Below, piece after piece: positions 1-10,699 of a stretch of DNA of 64,000 nucleotides; positions within the stretch are counted from its first letter, which is position 1; every line of letters begins with the position of its first letter. The DNA comes from Ustulina deusta. Taxonomy: Eukaryota; Ascomycota; Sordariomycetes; Xylariales; Xylariaceae. Below the pieces are notes generated by a model. The model was not told the DNA's origin and ran no database searches. It saw nothing but the letters and a program-made list of their open reading frames with translations. The stretch spans positions 186,001-250,000 of the forward strand of contig JAJNNX010000023.1 of NCBI GenBank assembly GCA_023159155.1. Reading direction: 5' to 3'. Both the position numbers and the translations under genes were made by a program.

Positions 1-2
1 AT

Positions 3-359
3 AAGGTTAGTGGCGCAGATTTTAAGAAGATCGCCGAGTCTCACGTCGGAAGGGTGGGTATCGCCGTTCAAAAGGCTCTAGATGTAGCCGAGCTGGATAT
101 CACACAAATCAACTCAATTATTCTTCACGGTGGTGCTTCTCGGACTCCCTTCGTCCAGAAGCAATTGGAGAAGTTTGCAGGTGGTGACAAGCTTCGTGGT
201 AATGTTAACTCGGACGAGGCCGCCGTATTTGGTACTGGTTACAAGTCCTCGCATCAAGTCGTGCAGAATGATCTGCTATGCGCAACACAGAAGGTGTTTG
301 AATGGATCTGTGAAGATATCTACACGATTGTGTTCAAGTTTCATCACCAAATATGTTGA
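3..359 (+). pseudogene. HSP70-family (Lhs1/HYOU1-like) C-terminal ATPase fragment, truncated
   Basis: The frame is open from the window edge and reads as the end of an HSP70 nucleotide-binding domain. The motif ILHGGASRTPFVQKQLEKF and the following NVNSDEAAVFGTGY match the last ATPase-domain segments of the large ER-lumenal HSP70s (Lhs1/HYOU1/GRP170), which work as co-chaperones and exchange factors for BiP. After about position 245 the similarity stops and the frame ends in unrelated sequence at 357-359. The peptide-binding domain and the ER-retention end are missing. It is therefore either a truncated gene copy or an exon whose downstream intron I could not place. The 5' part lies outside the window. 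Confidence 0.6.
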
Positions 360-517
360 AGGAAATCAAGATCTAGCCCGTTGCACCAGAGACTAAGATC
401 AGATGACAGAATGTGATGTGAGACAATCGAGAACACAACCGGGAGCATAGTATAAATGGTGTAGGGCATCTCCCGGACGACACCCCGCCTAGAATCTCAT
501 GGTGATGAGATTCTCCT

Positions 518-1504
518 CTAAGAGGAGCCGTCAGGCCGACGGTCACGACGATCTCCGCGCTTCTTGAAGATGTTGAGTCGGCCGAACCAGTTGCGTCTCT
601 TGTTAAGGCTTCGGTAGCTTGGTGGTCGTCCGTCGGCGCCCTCTTGAGCACGACCTTCCTGAACTGTGTTGGCGAATACTTGCATGCGGTTGAGTAGTTC
701 ATTAGTGATAGCACCCTCAAATGCAGTGGCGATAACATCAGGAAGCATGTCCTGAACGGAGTTGGTAACCATCTGAGGAATCACGGTGAGAATGGTCTGA
801 AGAACGGCAATGTTGGCAGTCAGGGAGGTGACATTGCCATTGGTTGAGTTGAGGAGAGCACCCATGGCATTGACATTATTACCCATGGCCTGAACATGGT
901 TGTCGATCGCGTTGACATGACCGGCGATGGCATTGACTTGAAGATTCTGAGCGTTGGTGATGTTGCTCATGTTGTTGATTTGACCATTAAGAGCATTCTC
1001 GATGACACTGAATACCTCCTCCATGACGCTGTTCATATCGACTCCCTCGACACCGTGAGCAGCTTGACTTTTGACAGTGGCTCGAATGTCATTCACGACA
1101 CGAGTGGCAGCAGCATTGACGAGGTTGCTATCACTGTCAATGGCGAGGCTGTTGACATAGTCGTCAATAATTGCCTGGAAGTTGTAGCTAGGTGTAGTGG
1201 TAGGGAATCGTTGCGCACGACGAGCTGTGGTAAGGGCCTCGCCCATCTGCATGATATTTGAGGAGCGGAATGGCATGCCTTGGACAAGGACAATGCCGGA
1301 TTTGTCGGTAGAAGCAGCGACCTTATTGATGGACTGAGGATTATTAGGGATTGCTACCCCGGCTATGATGTTCTTAGGGAACGTTATGGAGATGGCAGAA
1401 TCAACAGTGCCGAACTGGTTGGACGAGGCGTCCGTGATGTTAGTTTGAACAAGTAGTGCTGCTTTCTTCTTAGGTTTATCCTGGGGGATCATTATGGCAG
1501 ACAT
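518..1504 (-). CDS. Orphan 328-residue protein with central heptad-like region and basic tail
   Basis: I do not recognise the family. The frame extends to a TTG at 1543, but the first ATG is at 1502-1504 and gives 328 residues. The N-terminus is lysine-rich (KPKKK), followed by a mixed domain. Residues of about 170-240 hold repeated VNAI/VNAM-type units spaced by about seven residues (for example HVNAIDNHVQAMGNNVNAM), which suggests a coiled coil or trimeric stalk. The last 40 residues are strongly basic (KRRNWF, KKRGDRRDRR). There is no signal peptide or membrane segment. The frame has no internal stop, unlike most sequences nearby. A TATA-like box lies about 560 bases upstream at 2067-2074, and a good splice donor (GTAAGT on the minus strand, near 1908) would fit a 5' UTR intron. 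It could be a lineage-specific gene or an unrecognised element-encoded protein. Confidence 0.5.
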   Translation of the reverse strand: MSAIMIPQDKPKKKAALLVQTNITDASSNQFGTVDSAISITFPKNIIAGVAIPNNPQSINKVAASTDKSGIVLVQGMPFRSSNIMQMGEALTTARRAQRFPTTTPSYNFQAIIDDYVNSLAIDSDSNLVNAAATRVVNDIRATVKSQAAHGVEGVDMNSVMEEVFSVIENALNGQINNMSNITNAQNLQVNAIAGHVNAIDNHVQAMGNNVNAMGALLNSTNGNVTSLTANIAVLQTILTVIPQMVTNSVQDMLPDVIATAFEGAITNELLNRMQVFANTVQEGRAQEGADGRPPSYRSLNKRRNWFGRLNIFKKRGDRRDRRPDGSS

Positions 1505-2066
1505 CCTAGATAAAGGTGTAGGGTCTAGTGGACTACAAGTCAATAGGTGCCAGGTGCCACTATGGTATAGGAGTTGGAGCTTACAACTAAATCTCCTCGC
1601 GTGAGATTAAACCGAGATTGTCCTGTTAGACGATGAAGTTGTTGAGGTTATGGGTGATTGTGACTATCTGTGAATAGAGTTAGGTACTAAGAGAGGATGA
1701 TGTATAGATATTAGAAACAAGATGGCAGTTGAGAAAGGATAAGTTAGATCAAGTACTGAGAAGTACCGGTACAAAAAGTGGAACAGGAATAGTGGAGTGT
1801 GGTGTAATTAGGAAAATTGTAACTGATTATAACATGGGGTAAATAAGTTGATAAGTGAGAGTTAAAGATAAGATGGCTGATTGTGCAGGATTAGAGAAGC
1901 ACTTACCTCTTGTTTAAGATGAGCTGTAAGCTGAGAGCTTTTAGTGTTGCTAAAGGAGCAGAAGGCTTGAGCCGGGGTGAAGAAGTTGTTGTAGAGGTGA
2001 GTATAGTTGAGAGCTGTGGGTGAGAAAAGATGGAATTGTAGATCTAGAGGGCAGGATATAGTTCCC

Positions 2067-2074
2067 TTTATAAA
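2067..2074 (-). promoter_or_regulatory. TATA-like box, possible promoter of the 518-1504 ORF
   Basis: A TTTATAAA octamer lies upstream of the minus-strand orphan ORF. A minus-strand GTAAGT donor near 1908 falls between it and the start codon, consistent with a spliced leader. The octamer is palindromic, so its strand is inferred only from the ORF. Confidence 0.25.
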
Positions 2075-2591
2075 CTTGTTCAGTGGACTAGAGAGCTGCT
2101 ATAATAGTGTTCTGCTCTTTATTGTGGTGTTGTAGCAGCTATAGAAGTGGTCAATAGAGACATGTGACCTGGCCTAAGCACCGCCATTATCACTGGCTGC
2201 TGTCCATTAATGCTCCGTAAGTGCCCCGTAGTTAGCTGGCTAGGCCGGTTTGCACCAACCTCCTCTAAGTGGCATCTACAGTGTAGAAGAACATCAATTG
2301 TACCTATCCTATTCTGAACCCACAATGCCTCACGTACTTGCATTTATTTTAGGATGCCACCGTGTGTTGAACATCTATAGTGTTAGCGTACTTAACTCTC
2401 TACCGACTAATTGCAGCCGGTAACTTCAGCACGGAAAGGCATTGGTAGAACATGGCCCATTGCACTACTAATAAGACCACATAAATGCTGTAGAACATCA
2501 TTGGCAGCACCAGACACAAGATTGGCGAGCCTTAGTGTCGAGGTGATACAGGGACATAGGGGGCCTCCCAAGAATGGGAGGTAACTATGTA

Positions 2592-2618
2592 CCTTATCGA
2601 TAAAAGCTATCGATAAGG
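2592..2618. repeat. Perfect 11-bp inverted repeat, 5-base loop
   Basis: The arms CCTTATCGATA and TATCGATAAGG are separated by AAAGC. The 12-mer TATCGATAAGGG recurs in inverted orientation near 4881-4892. Confidence 0.7.
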
Positions 2619-4854
2619 GACCCTTGGAGAGGCAGCTAGCATAACCCACCTGCACTTGCAAGTGGGTTGGAAAGAGTCCTTCTTTCCCTTATCATCAATA
2701 TATTGCCTCACTACCCATACCAGTCTTTACTACGAGGAGGCAGGAGGGAAGGGGGGAAAATGAACCTCCACATCGAACTATCCCTCTCTCGCCTAGTAAT
2801 CTACCACCATTAAAACACGCATTGTGATATTCCTATAAAAAATAATAAAAAATTTCACCCTCTTTTTTTTTTTGCTCCCTTCGCCACCCTCTTTGCAATG
2901 TGGTTTACACTGTGGTTCAACAACAGGGCGTTAAAGTTCGGACCCGGTACCCACAAAGTAGCGCTGAAGGTTTTCATGGTGACCAATCAATCGCATGACC
3001 ATGTACAAAAGCGGAATGTGGAGAGACTAAGTTGTCCAGAGCGCTCCAGCCCCCGGCTCAGCACAAACCGAGGCTTTAGAAGCTAGGGCGGCCTCGTGTG
3101 GCGACAATAGGTGTGCTGGCTGCGCATTGTACGGATTACTACTGGGTAGTCGGTTATAGATTGAGGGTTTTAATGTCTTGGCATAGGCAACCGAGCTAAT
3201 TGTACGTATGGCGTGCGGCACTACGGGAAAGAACTTGTTGGATGAGATAAGGCCATCAGACACGGCACTTTGCGGGACTGCGACGAATTTTGCGAAATGA
3301 TTCAGGTTTTCTATTTAGGCGGTGTTGTTTTTGAATAGGTTAATGCTTGGTCGAAGTTGCTGGAGTAAAAAGCTCGCGTACAAACACTATCAAAGAGAGA
3401 GCCGTAAAATAGGCATTCTACAAAGATGCATTCAAGATTTGCCATACATTTTGGGCTAATCTTGACAAAATGCTGTAATAAACTAGACACTATTAGAGTT
3501 CGCAAACTAGCACAACGCTGTAAAAAAAGAATAATAAAGTGCTTAAAATTATTTAATTTTCTAAAAATACCAAAGCATAATTAAGAATTTGCGTAAACTA
3601 ACAATTTAACAATATGTAGTACGTGGAACAAGAAGCTGCATATATAATATATCGCAACCTAAGCAGCATACAAGTGTCGCTCTATATGGAGGTCAAGTTA
3701 TTTAGAAAAGCGGAAAACGCGACTACAATGGAAACAAAGCAGAGTTTTCCAGTAAACCGTAAATTCCTATAAAATAATACCAATTCAAAACCTTATTAAA
3801 ACCGAAGCATGTTGTGCGGGTAATAAAGTCCGAAATATTGTATCTCTAGGGCCATAGGAAAAGTGATACGTTATCATACTAGTAACGTAGCCCTAGAAAT
3901 GCCATTGCAGATATCGACGTCCGTTAAAAACGCTTCCTAAGCCCCAACCCTAACCTTGGTAGTTATGCCGTGCCTAAATAATTAAGCTTTAGTAAATGTA
4001 TTGGCTAAATGTTTTGAAAAATAGAAGCGTACCGTAAGTAACGCAACGTAACCTAAGCTATACTATCTTACACGAGATAGTAAGAAAAGCAGTGCTTGCT
4101 AGAGGTAGCCATAACTTTCGTAAGGAAAGACCTAGGTAGTAGGTGCGAAACTATAGGAAAAGGAATTAGATAGCGTTATCCTCTTCGTTGCTATTGTTGG
4201 CGGCGACAAGTGCGGCGCGGCTAGCTGCTGAGGGAAACTTATGTTAGCTGCATAATCGACAGAATGGATGCCAGGAATCGCCGGCATGGACAAATGCGCT
4301 TAGGATTAGCAATAATCGCTAGCAAAGTTCGCCGTGTTTGGAATGCGCTGCTTCTCTGTTGCTAAAACAAAGAGGACTTCGTTGTTATTGTTGGTCTAAG
4401 GGTTGGTGGAGGATGAAGCGGGTTCGGATTAGGGAAGTGGAAGGTACAGAGGTGCAGCGCTCGGTAAATGGTCATTTGAACATTCAGGTTTCACGATTGC
4501 ATCTTCGTAGCACGATTCTTGGCCTTCTTAGTGTCGCTAGAATCCTTGGTCTCTTTTTTAGTACTGTTGGCAGGACCGTTGGGGGCAATACTGTGAGCCT
4601 TCATGAAACGCTTATATCTTTTAGCTCTATAGTAAAATAGAATGTCAGATTGGGATCGTAGGCGCGACGATTAAGCGAGGGGTGTGAAAATTTAACTTAC
4701 GTAGCACCCTTGCTAATAATGTTGCATTCTTTACAGACTTCTTTAAAGTCCGCCTTTAAAAGTTAATATAGATAGTGGGAGTATTTAGGACATTAAGCTT
4801 ACTTTGCCCCTACTAAAATAGCGGAAGTCACGGCCGGCTGGCTGGTTGACTGAT

Positions 4855-4878
4855 CCATGGGCTATGGGTAGCCCATGG
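4855..4878. repeat. Perfect 10-bp inverted repeat, 4-base loop
   Basis: The arms CCATGGGCTA and TAGCCCATGG are separated by TGGG. It is immediately followed by the CCTTATCGATA motif that also forms the hairpin at 2592-2618. Confidence 0.7.
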
Positions 4879-5237
4879 CCCCCTTATCGATAGAGGGTCC
4901 CATCAGTGCACAGACCACTGATTCCTCACACAACCACCCGACCGTGCATATATAAATCTCTTCATACAGCTAGCATCGCGAATGAATTGATATATTTTAT
5001 CTCCCTTACTTGATCGTCTAAATCCCCAAGAGAAACGAGTGATAACTATACTAGGAAGTGTAAGTTCGACCTATCTCCTAGTGTAGGGGCAATACAACTT
5101 ACCGGGGTGAGAGCATACGCAACTTTTTGTCTTGGCGCCCCGCTGTTAGGGCGCTACCTTTGATTTAGAGGAAATCTCACGAGTAACAAAGTATCTCTAT
5201 ATCTTTCGCCGGCATATGCAAATTTTTGCATCGACCA

Positions 5238-6854
5238 ATGGACACAGGTCCGATCAACCTACCAGACACACCGGCGCCCGCAGCAATGGCTGCGGCGGAC
5301 GGAACGTACATAAACGGGGCCCCAAAGAAAATATCAGGCCTCGCAACCCCGAGCAGAATACGCCAGGCGCTGCTCGAAAGCATCGCGAGTAGCCCGTCAC
5401 TGGTTACCGCAGCAGATCTGCCGCAACCCTCACCCTTGCATGGCAAGTATGGGAACGGCAATGCGAACAGCACCAACGGACTCAAACGACCACGAACCGA
5501 GGACCATGCGAACCTAGAGGAAGCAAGCCGGGACCTAGAGGTCAGGTCCGCCTTGGACAAAGACAGAAGATTATACGAGGCAAAGATGAAGATGTTCCAA
5601 GACTGTGCAGACGCTATTGACAAGACGCTGCAAAAAGCCGGTACGGAACTGTACCCTTATGCGAAGGACTTTAGCACCTTTTTCGCCGGCTGCCTCAACG
5701 AATGGCTGGGAAGCCGCAGATCGGACCCGCGAACGGCGGAAAACTCCCGGACAGAAGAAAACCCCGAAAAGCTCACCTACGCGCGGATTGCCCGTTCCCC
5801 CATGGCAGACCAACCAACGGGGCCCAGGAGAGACCAAGCGGGTAGCGATTCGAAGAAGACTCCTTCCACGGCCAAGACCCTCCCTCTGACGAGGACAACA
5901 AGCAAGGACTTCCGCATCTTCGTACGCATGGACAACACCCGTCTCGAACCGTTCGGAGTCAAATCGACACTTGTTAGACGACTAGGTCTTGACCTCCGAG
6001 AACTTCGTGAGGTCACGCGGTGTGCCACCGGCTTTGCACTCCACCCGAACGACGAGGCTACACAGAGAAAACTTTTGGCCTACCGAGCTGAAATACTTGA
6101 CATCCTCAAGGCGAAGGCTGTAGAGAAGCATGTAGTGTGGCACCACTACAAGATTAAGGGACGTCCCAGAAAGGTGATGAGCGCTGAGGGGCTAACCATA
6201 GACATTACCGAGGGCATCGTTGCTAACGAAACAGAGGCTCAGACGGGGGTGCGACCAGTAAAGTGCGCGCTATCCAAAAATACCTCAGACAACGATATAG
6301 AGACGACCTGGATGGTATCCTTCACGGAAGAAATCATAAAACCCTTCCGACTGTTTGCCCATTCGATCAACTCTTCGCGATCCCACCGCGACCCGAAGGT
6401 CACCCAGTGCGAACGCTGCCTAGGTTTTCACGGGAAGAACTACCGGTGCGAAAGGAAGATCTGTCCGAACTGTGCCGGCAACACTCACGAAGGAACATGC
6501 CAGAAGCTTGTCCCCAAGTGTGTAAATTGCAGCGGCCCGCACGCCGCCACTTCGAAGGAGTGCCCGGCTCGACCAAAGCTCAAGGGAGGAAGGATCCGTA
6601 AGCCTACTATAGACCAGCTTAGGGAGATTCGGCTGGCCGGAGAAAGAGCACGATCATATGCCTACAACGAGGCAAAAAAGGGGGTAGGGAAAAAGGAAAC
6701 CAATAGAATGGAAGCAGTAGTAGAGAACGAGAATAGTCAACGAGCCCAAAGCGAAACAAGCTCTACAACTGCTATAGAGGTCGACACGCCGGATCCAGCG
6801 GGAGAAAAGTCACAGCCCGGTAAGGATGCAGACACTATTGTCGTGTGCCAATGA
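5238..6854 (+). CDS. LINE copy 1 ORF1, gag-like nucleic-acid-binding protein (538 aa)
   Basis: This is the first ORF of the LINE. Its product would coat element RNA in the ribonucleoprotein particle. I chose the ATG at 5238 because the frame upstream has only a TTG, and copy 2 keeps an ATG at the same place. Residues 1-80 are Pro/Ala-rich. The middle part is a conserved basic region (FRIFVRMDNTRLEP). Residues of about 390-440 carry tandem zinc knuckles: CERCLGFHGKNYRC, CPNCAGNTHEGTC and CVNCSGPHAATSKEC. The C-terminus is charged. The stop codon overlaps the ORF2 start as ATGA (6851-6854), an arrangement kept in copy 2 and typical of termination-reinitiation. Copy 2's ORF1 has several stops while this one is intact. 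Confidence 0.85.
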   Translation: MDTGPINLPDTPAPAAMAAADGTYINGAPKKISGLATPSRIRQALLESIASSPSLVTAADLPQPSPLHGKYGNGNANSTNGLKRPRTEDHANLEEASRDLEVRSALDKDRRLYEAKMKMFQDCADAIDKTLQKAGTELYPYAKDFSTFFAGCLNEWLGSRRSDPRTAENSRTEENPEKLTYARIARSPMADQPTGPRRDQAGSDSKKTPSTAKTLPLTRTTSKDFRIFVRMDNTRLEPFGVKSTLVRRLGLDLRELREVTRCATGFALHPNDEATQRKLLAYRAEILDILKAKAVEKHVVWHHYKIKGRPRKVMSAEGLTIDITEGIVANETEAQTGVRPVKCALSKNTSDNDIETTWMVSFTEEIIKPFRLFAHSINSSRSHRDPKVTQCERCLGFHGKNYRCERKICPNCAGNTHEGTCQKLVPKCVNCSGPHAATSKECPARPKLKGGRIRKPTIDQLREIRLAGERARSYAYNEAKKGVGKKETNRMEAVVENENSQRAQSETSSTTAIEVDTPDPAGEKSQPGKDADTIVVCQ

Positions 6855-9800
6855 ACGTGCGCAGGAAGTCATTTCACACCCGACACGGTCACTTAGTTAT
6901 ACACTCGGTAAACGCGGCCGGTAGACAGAAAAGCATCGACCCAACTGAATTGGCATTAAACCTAGCTGATCACGACGGTGAAAGAGCAGATATCATACTA
7001 ATGCAAGAGCCGTGGGTGGGCATCCCACCACGAATGAGGATGGCGGTAAAGACACACCCGAACTATAACATCTTTTCCCCGGTAGACACCTGGGATAGCG
7101 ATAGAAAGAGGCCGAGGTCGCTGATATACGTACGGAAGCACCTCAAGGCAGACCAACTACGGCCATATAAAACGAGGGACATTACTTGGGTCAAGGTAAG
7201 GGGCATCACCTTTGCTAGTGTATACCGGCCCAGCGACGACCCACGAAGCGTAGATGCAATCCTGGCAGCGTGGACGCCGCCGTTCGGCTGTGTGGTAGCG
7301 GGGGATTTCAACGCCGGGAACAGCTCATAGGATACAGGTAACCCGGATTATCATGGCGGCGCAGCCCTAGCGGAGACCATGCACGACCACGGTCTAGATC
7401 TCATCTCGGAGCCGAACGTGGCTACGCATGACGACGGCAACGTGCTGGATCTGGCCTTCTCGGACGTCCCGATGGCGGAAGCTCGAATTAGCGAGGCGCT
7501 GCACTCTACTTCGGACCACGAGACGCTCCGGATTGTCGTGCCAATCAACAAAGACCTCAACCACCGCCCTGAGAATAGGAAATGGGTCGTCCCAGATGAC
7601 CGACTACCTGAACTCGCCAGTATAGCGAAGGACAGGATCCATGAACTCCCGCATCTGGGCTCTGGCACCGAAGATCTCGACCGCTTCGCCCAGGCCATGG
7701 TCGACCTTATCCAGGGTGCCGTCAAAGTGGTCGGCAAGAAGCCATCGAGGCTCGGGATCAACGCTTAGTGGAACAACGACTGTGCGACTGGACTTGTTTG
7801 GTACAGGAACACGACGAGGACCGCGACTAGCCAAGAAGACAGGATCACGGCCCGGCGGGAATTCCGAAGGATTACGCGGCGAGCGAAACAGCAGTACTGG
7901 CACAGCCTAATCAACAAGGCCAGAGAGCCAAAAAACGTGTTTAAGATTGTATCCTAGTACAAACTTACTACGGAACTTAGTTCGCCACCAATCATAGTAG
8001 GGAATTCCGTCATAGAGTTACAGCTAGGCAAAGCTCAAGCGTTACGAAAAGCAACGCTGGAAAGGAACAGCGCGACTAACGATATCCCAGAGCTATGGTT
8101 GGTACAGCTCGCGCCGGATCGGCCACCCATCCCTTTCGAAGAACACATCTCCCGAGACGAAGTCGAGTCATGTACGATTGGAGCGAAGAGTACCTCCCCG
8201 GGCGTAGATGGCCTTACAGTCCGAATCCTGAAGGCATGCTGGCCCGTTGTTGGGAAGCACGTTACGGACCTTTTTCAGAGATGCCTGACAGCCGGATATC
8301 ACCCGCGACCCTTCAAGGTAGCCGAGGTAGTCATGATCCCGAAATCAGGCAAAGCGAACTACTCCGATCCTAGGGCCTACCGACCCATCTCGCTGCTGTC
8401 GTGTTTAGGGAAAGGCCTCGAGAGACTGGTAGCAAGGAGGATCGCGTGGACCATTATCGACGGCGATATCCTAGCACTACAACATTTCGGGGCGCTGCCC
8501 AAGAGAGCCGCTACCGACCTGGTGGCGGCGCTCATCCACGATATCGAACAGGCTCTTGACCAGGGTCTAGTTGCGACATTGTGCACGGCGGATGTCAAGG
8601 GCGCTTGTCGGCAGACTCGTTGTCCGGATGAGAACGCAAGGTTGGCCAGACTTCCTCATAAGATGGGTCCAGTCGTTCATAACAACTCGCTCAGCCAGAA
8701 TCCGTTTCGAAGACACGATCACGGACACCGAACCCCTCCAGTGCGGACTGCCACAAGGCTCGCCGGCATCCCCTATCCTATATATGCTATATACAGAGCC
8801 TATCTGCCGACGCTTGGGAACTAAGAGAAGGCGTTTTGGCTACGCAGATGATGTTGGCATCCTGAATATCGGGAAGACGCTGGAAGAAACAGCGGCCGAC
8901 GCGACTCGAGAACTACGCGAGCTTATCGAATGGGGAGCCGATAACACGATCGAGTTCGATCCAGCCAAAACAGAAGTGGTGCACTTTTCAAGGAAAAGAA
9001 ATGCCGACAACCCTCCGGTATGGCACAGCACCCACGAGAAAACGGCCGAGTCGTCAATGCGCTGGCTAGGCATCCTACTAGACAGAAGACTCAGGTTCAA
9101 AGACCACGTCACACACTGGGCGAAAAAGGCGAGTCGCGTAGCCAACCACATCCGGGGGCTATGCAATACCACCCGAGGACTCCCAGTCGAGTCAACACGC
9201 AAGGCCGTAGTAGCATGCGTGCTGCCGATCCTCACTCACGGCCTAGAGGCTTGGTACCCAGGCCTCGCTAAGACGAACAAGGATGAGTCGAAATCGTCTT
9301 GCCGCGTGAAGCAACAATTACGACAGATGGATTCGGTGCTGCGAACAGCTATGCGGGCAGTTCTGCCGGTCTGGAAAACACACCCCTCACACATTCTGCA
9401 CTTCGAGTCGCAGATCCCCCCGGCGGAGATCCTGGCCGAATCGATTAGGCGACGTCATGGCTTCAGGCTTGGCCGAGTCGACAAGAACCATCCACTTGTG
9501 GGACGTCTCCCTGTACAGGCGCGAAAGGATGCGACGAGGCTACAACGATGCTACCAGCTTGTCCCCACGTTCGCGCGACCAGCTATCAGCAAACCGTCGT
9601 TTGCGAAGCCGCCTCGACGAGGCGACAAGGAGGAAGAAGCCAAGTTCTTCCGAGACTGGCTTAGAGAAAGAGACGAAACCAGAGACCTGGTGGTATACTC
9701 GGACGGGTCGCAGATCGAAGAACAAGGAGCCACTCGTACAGGCTGGGGCTACACGATCAGAAAGGGTGGGACCACACAAGAGGTGTACCGAGGAAAAGGA

Positions 9801-10502
9801 AGGCTGCTACATGCCGAAGTAGTGGATGCCGAGGTGTACGGTGCGCTGATGGGACTGGCAGCAGCAAGAGCCATCGGGCGCGATAAGCGACTTTACGTCT
9901 GCCTCGACAACACATCGGTCGTCGACGGGCTGAACGGGACGCCGCCGGAATCATCGAGAAGCATATTCATACGATTCAAAGATTTGGCGGGAGCACACGG
10001 GCCAGGCGTTACCGTCAAATGGATACCCGGCCACAAAGACATCGAGGGCAACGAAGGAAGCTGCCGACAAGCTCGCGAAGGACGGTGCCATGCTGGCCTG
10101 GGGAGCCACAAACGCACCAACGGTTGCATGGGCCAGGCGGTCTATCAACGAGCAGAAAAAGACGAACCCAGATACAGAGGAGTCAAATCCCATGCGGTAG
10201 TCTCGAAACATCTGGCCCTCTTCAAGAGGAAGACTTTACATAGGCTACTAGCAGCGAGATCTGGACACGGCGATTTTGCTCAATACTACGAACGCTTTCA
10301 GCACGCCGACTCGAACAACTACTGCAGCTGTGGGGAAAGGAAAACCCCTCAGCACATCTTCTGCGGACGACTGCGGAAACACAGGCTGCTGCCCACTCGG
10401 ACACCGAGGACAGCCTTTTCAACATTTCTAGGGGAGGAGAGCGTGGAATGGGCGAGATTCGTGGAAAAGACCAACTTCTACACGAGAATATGCCCTAGAT
10501 AG
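6851..10502 (+). pseudogene. LINE copy 1 ORF2: endonuclease / reverse transcriptase / RNase H, broken
   Basis: The APE-type endonuclease shows MQEPWVG, AGDFNAG and the SDH motif (STSDHETL). The reverse transcriptase shows TADVKGA (motif A, damaged), GLPQGSPASP and FGYADD. RNase H shows VVYSDGS, VVDAEVYGA, CLDNTSV and WIPGHKDIEGNE. A Cys/His end (CSCGERKTPQHIF) follows. Nonsense codons lie at 7328-7330, 7766-7768 and 7955-7957; all three are TAG where copy 2 has TGG. A 14-base deletion near 8607 between two GCGCTT repeats removes part of motif A and shifts the frame. A second frame change near 10057 and a deletion near 10160 damage RNase H and the region after it. The enzyme cannot be made from this copy. 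Confidence 0.88.
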
Positions 10503-10674
10503 CTACTACAAAGGAGGAGAAAAGACAGGTCGCATAGGCCTAGACCCCGTAACAGCGTGGATGGGCACGTGAGCGGCACTGAATATAATGTATAATGTAG
10601 AATCCTCCATAACCCTGCGATGTACGGCTCTGGGAGGCGTGGTTTGCCCTAACGAGGGACGGTCCCCACGTTAA

Positions 10675-10699
10675 AAATCAATCAATCAATCAATCAATA
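10675..10699 (+). repeat. LINE 3' tail, (AATC)n tetranucleotide array
   Basis: The run AAAAATCAATCAATCAATC continues to CAATAG and ends the element, in place of a poly(A) tail. Copy 2 ends in an (AAAT)n array instead. Simple-repeat tails are usual in this LINE group. Confidence 0.8.

Larger units (their letters stand above)
1545..5142. other. 3.6 kb AT-rich non-coding stretch with two hairpins
   Basis: No convincing coding frame was found on either strand; the longest frames have no recognisable domain and no coding-like composition. The DNA is AT-rich, with A/T runs near 2838-2873 and 3520-3660. It contains two perfect hairpins (2592-2618 and 4855-4878). The 12-mer TATCGATAAGGG occurs near both ends in opposite orientation, so part of this stretch could be a decayed non-autonomous element. 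A TATA-like sequence (ATATATAAAT) near 4949 lies just before LINE copy 1. Confidence 0.5.
5143..10699 (+). mobile_element. LINE copy 1 (Tad-clade non-LTR retrotransposon), full length but degenerate
   Basis: The order is 5' UTR, ORF1 (gag-like, CCHC knuckles), ORF2 (endonuclease, reverse transcriptase, RNase H, Cys/His end), and a 3' UTR ending in a tetranucleotide array. This layout fits the Tad clade. The 5' boundary is set by comparison with copy 2 (32601-38230, minus strand): both start at the shared string CTGTTAGGGCGCTACCTT. The shared 3' UTR includes CTCTGGGAGGCGTGGTT. ORF1 is intact. ORF2 is destroyed by three TGG->TAG changes, a 14-base deletion and further indels. The element directly abuts the coding remains of a hAT transposase at 10700. 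I could not find a target-site duplication. Confidence 0.88.

Noticed and set aside
4338..4640. 100-codon plus-strand frame
   Set aside because: No recognisable sequence; lies in low-complexity AT-rich DNA.
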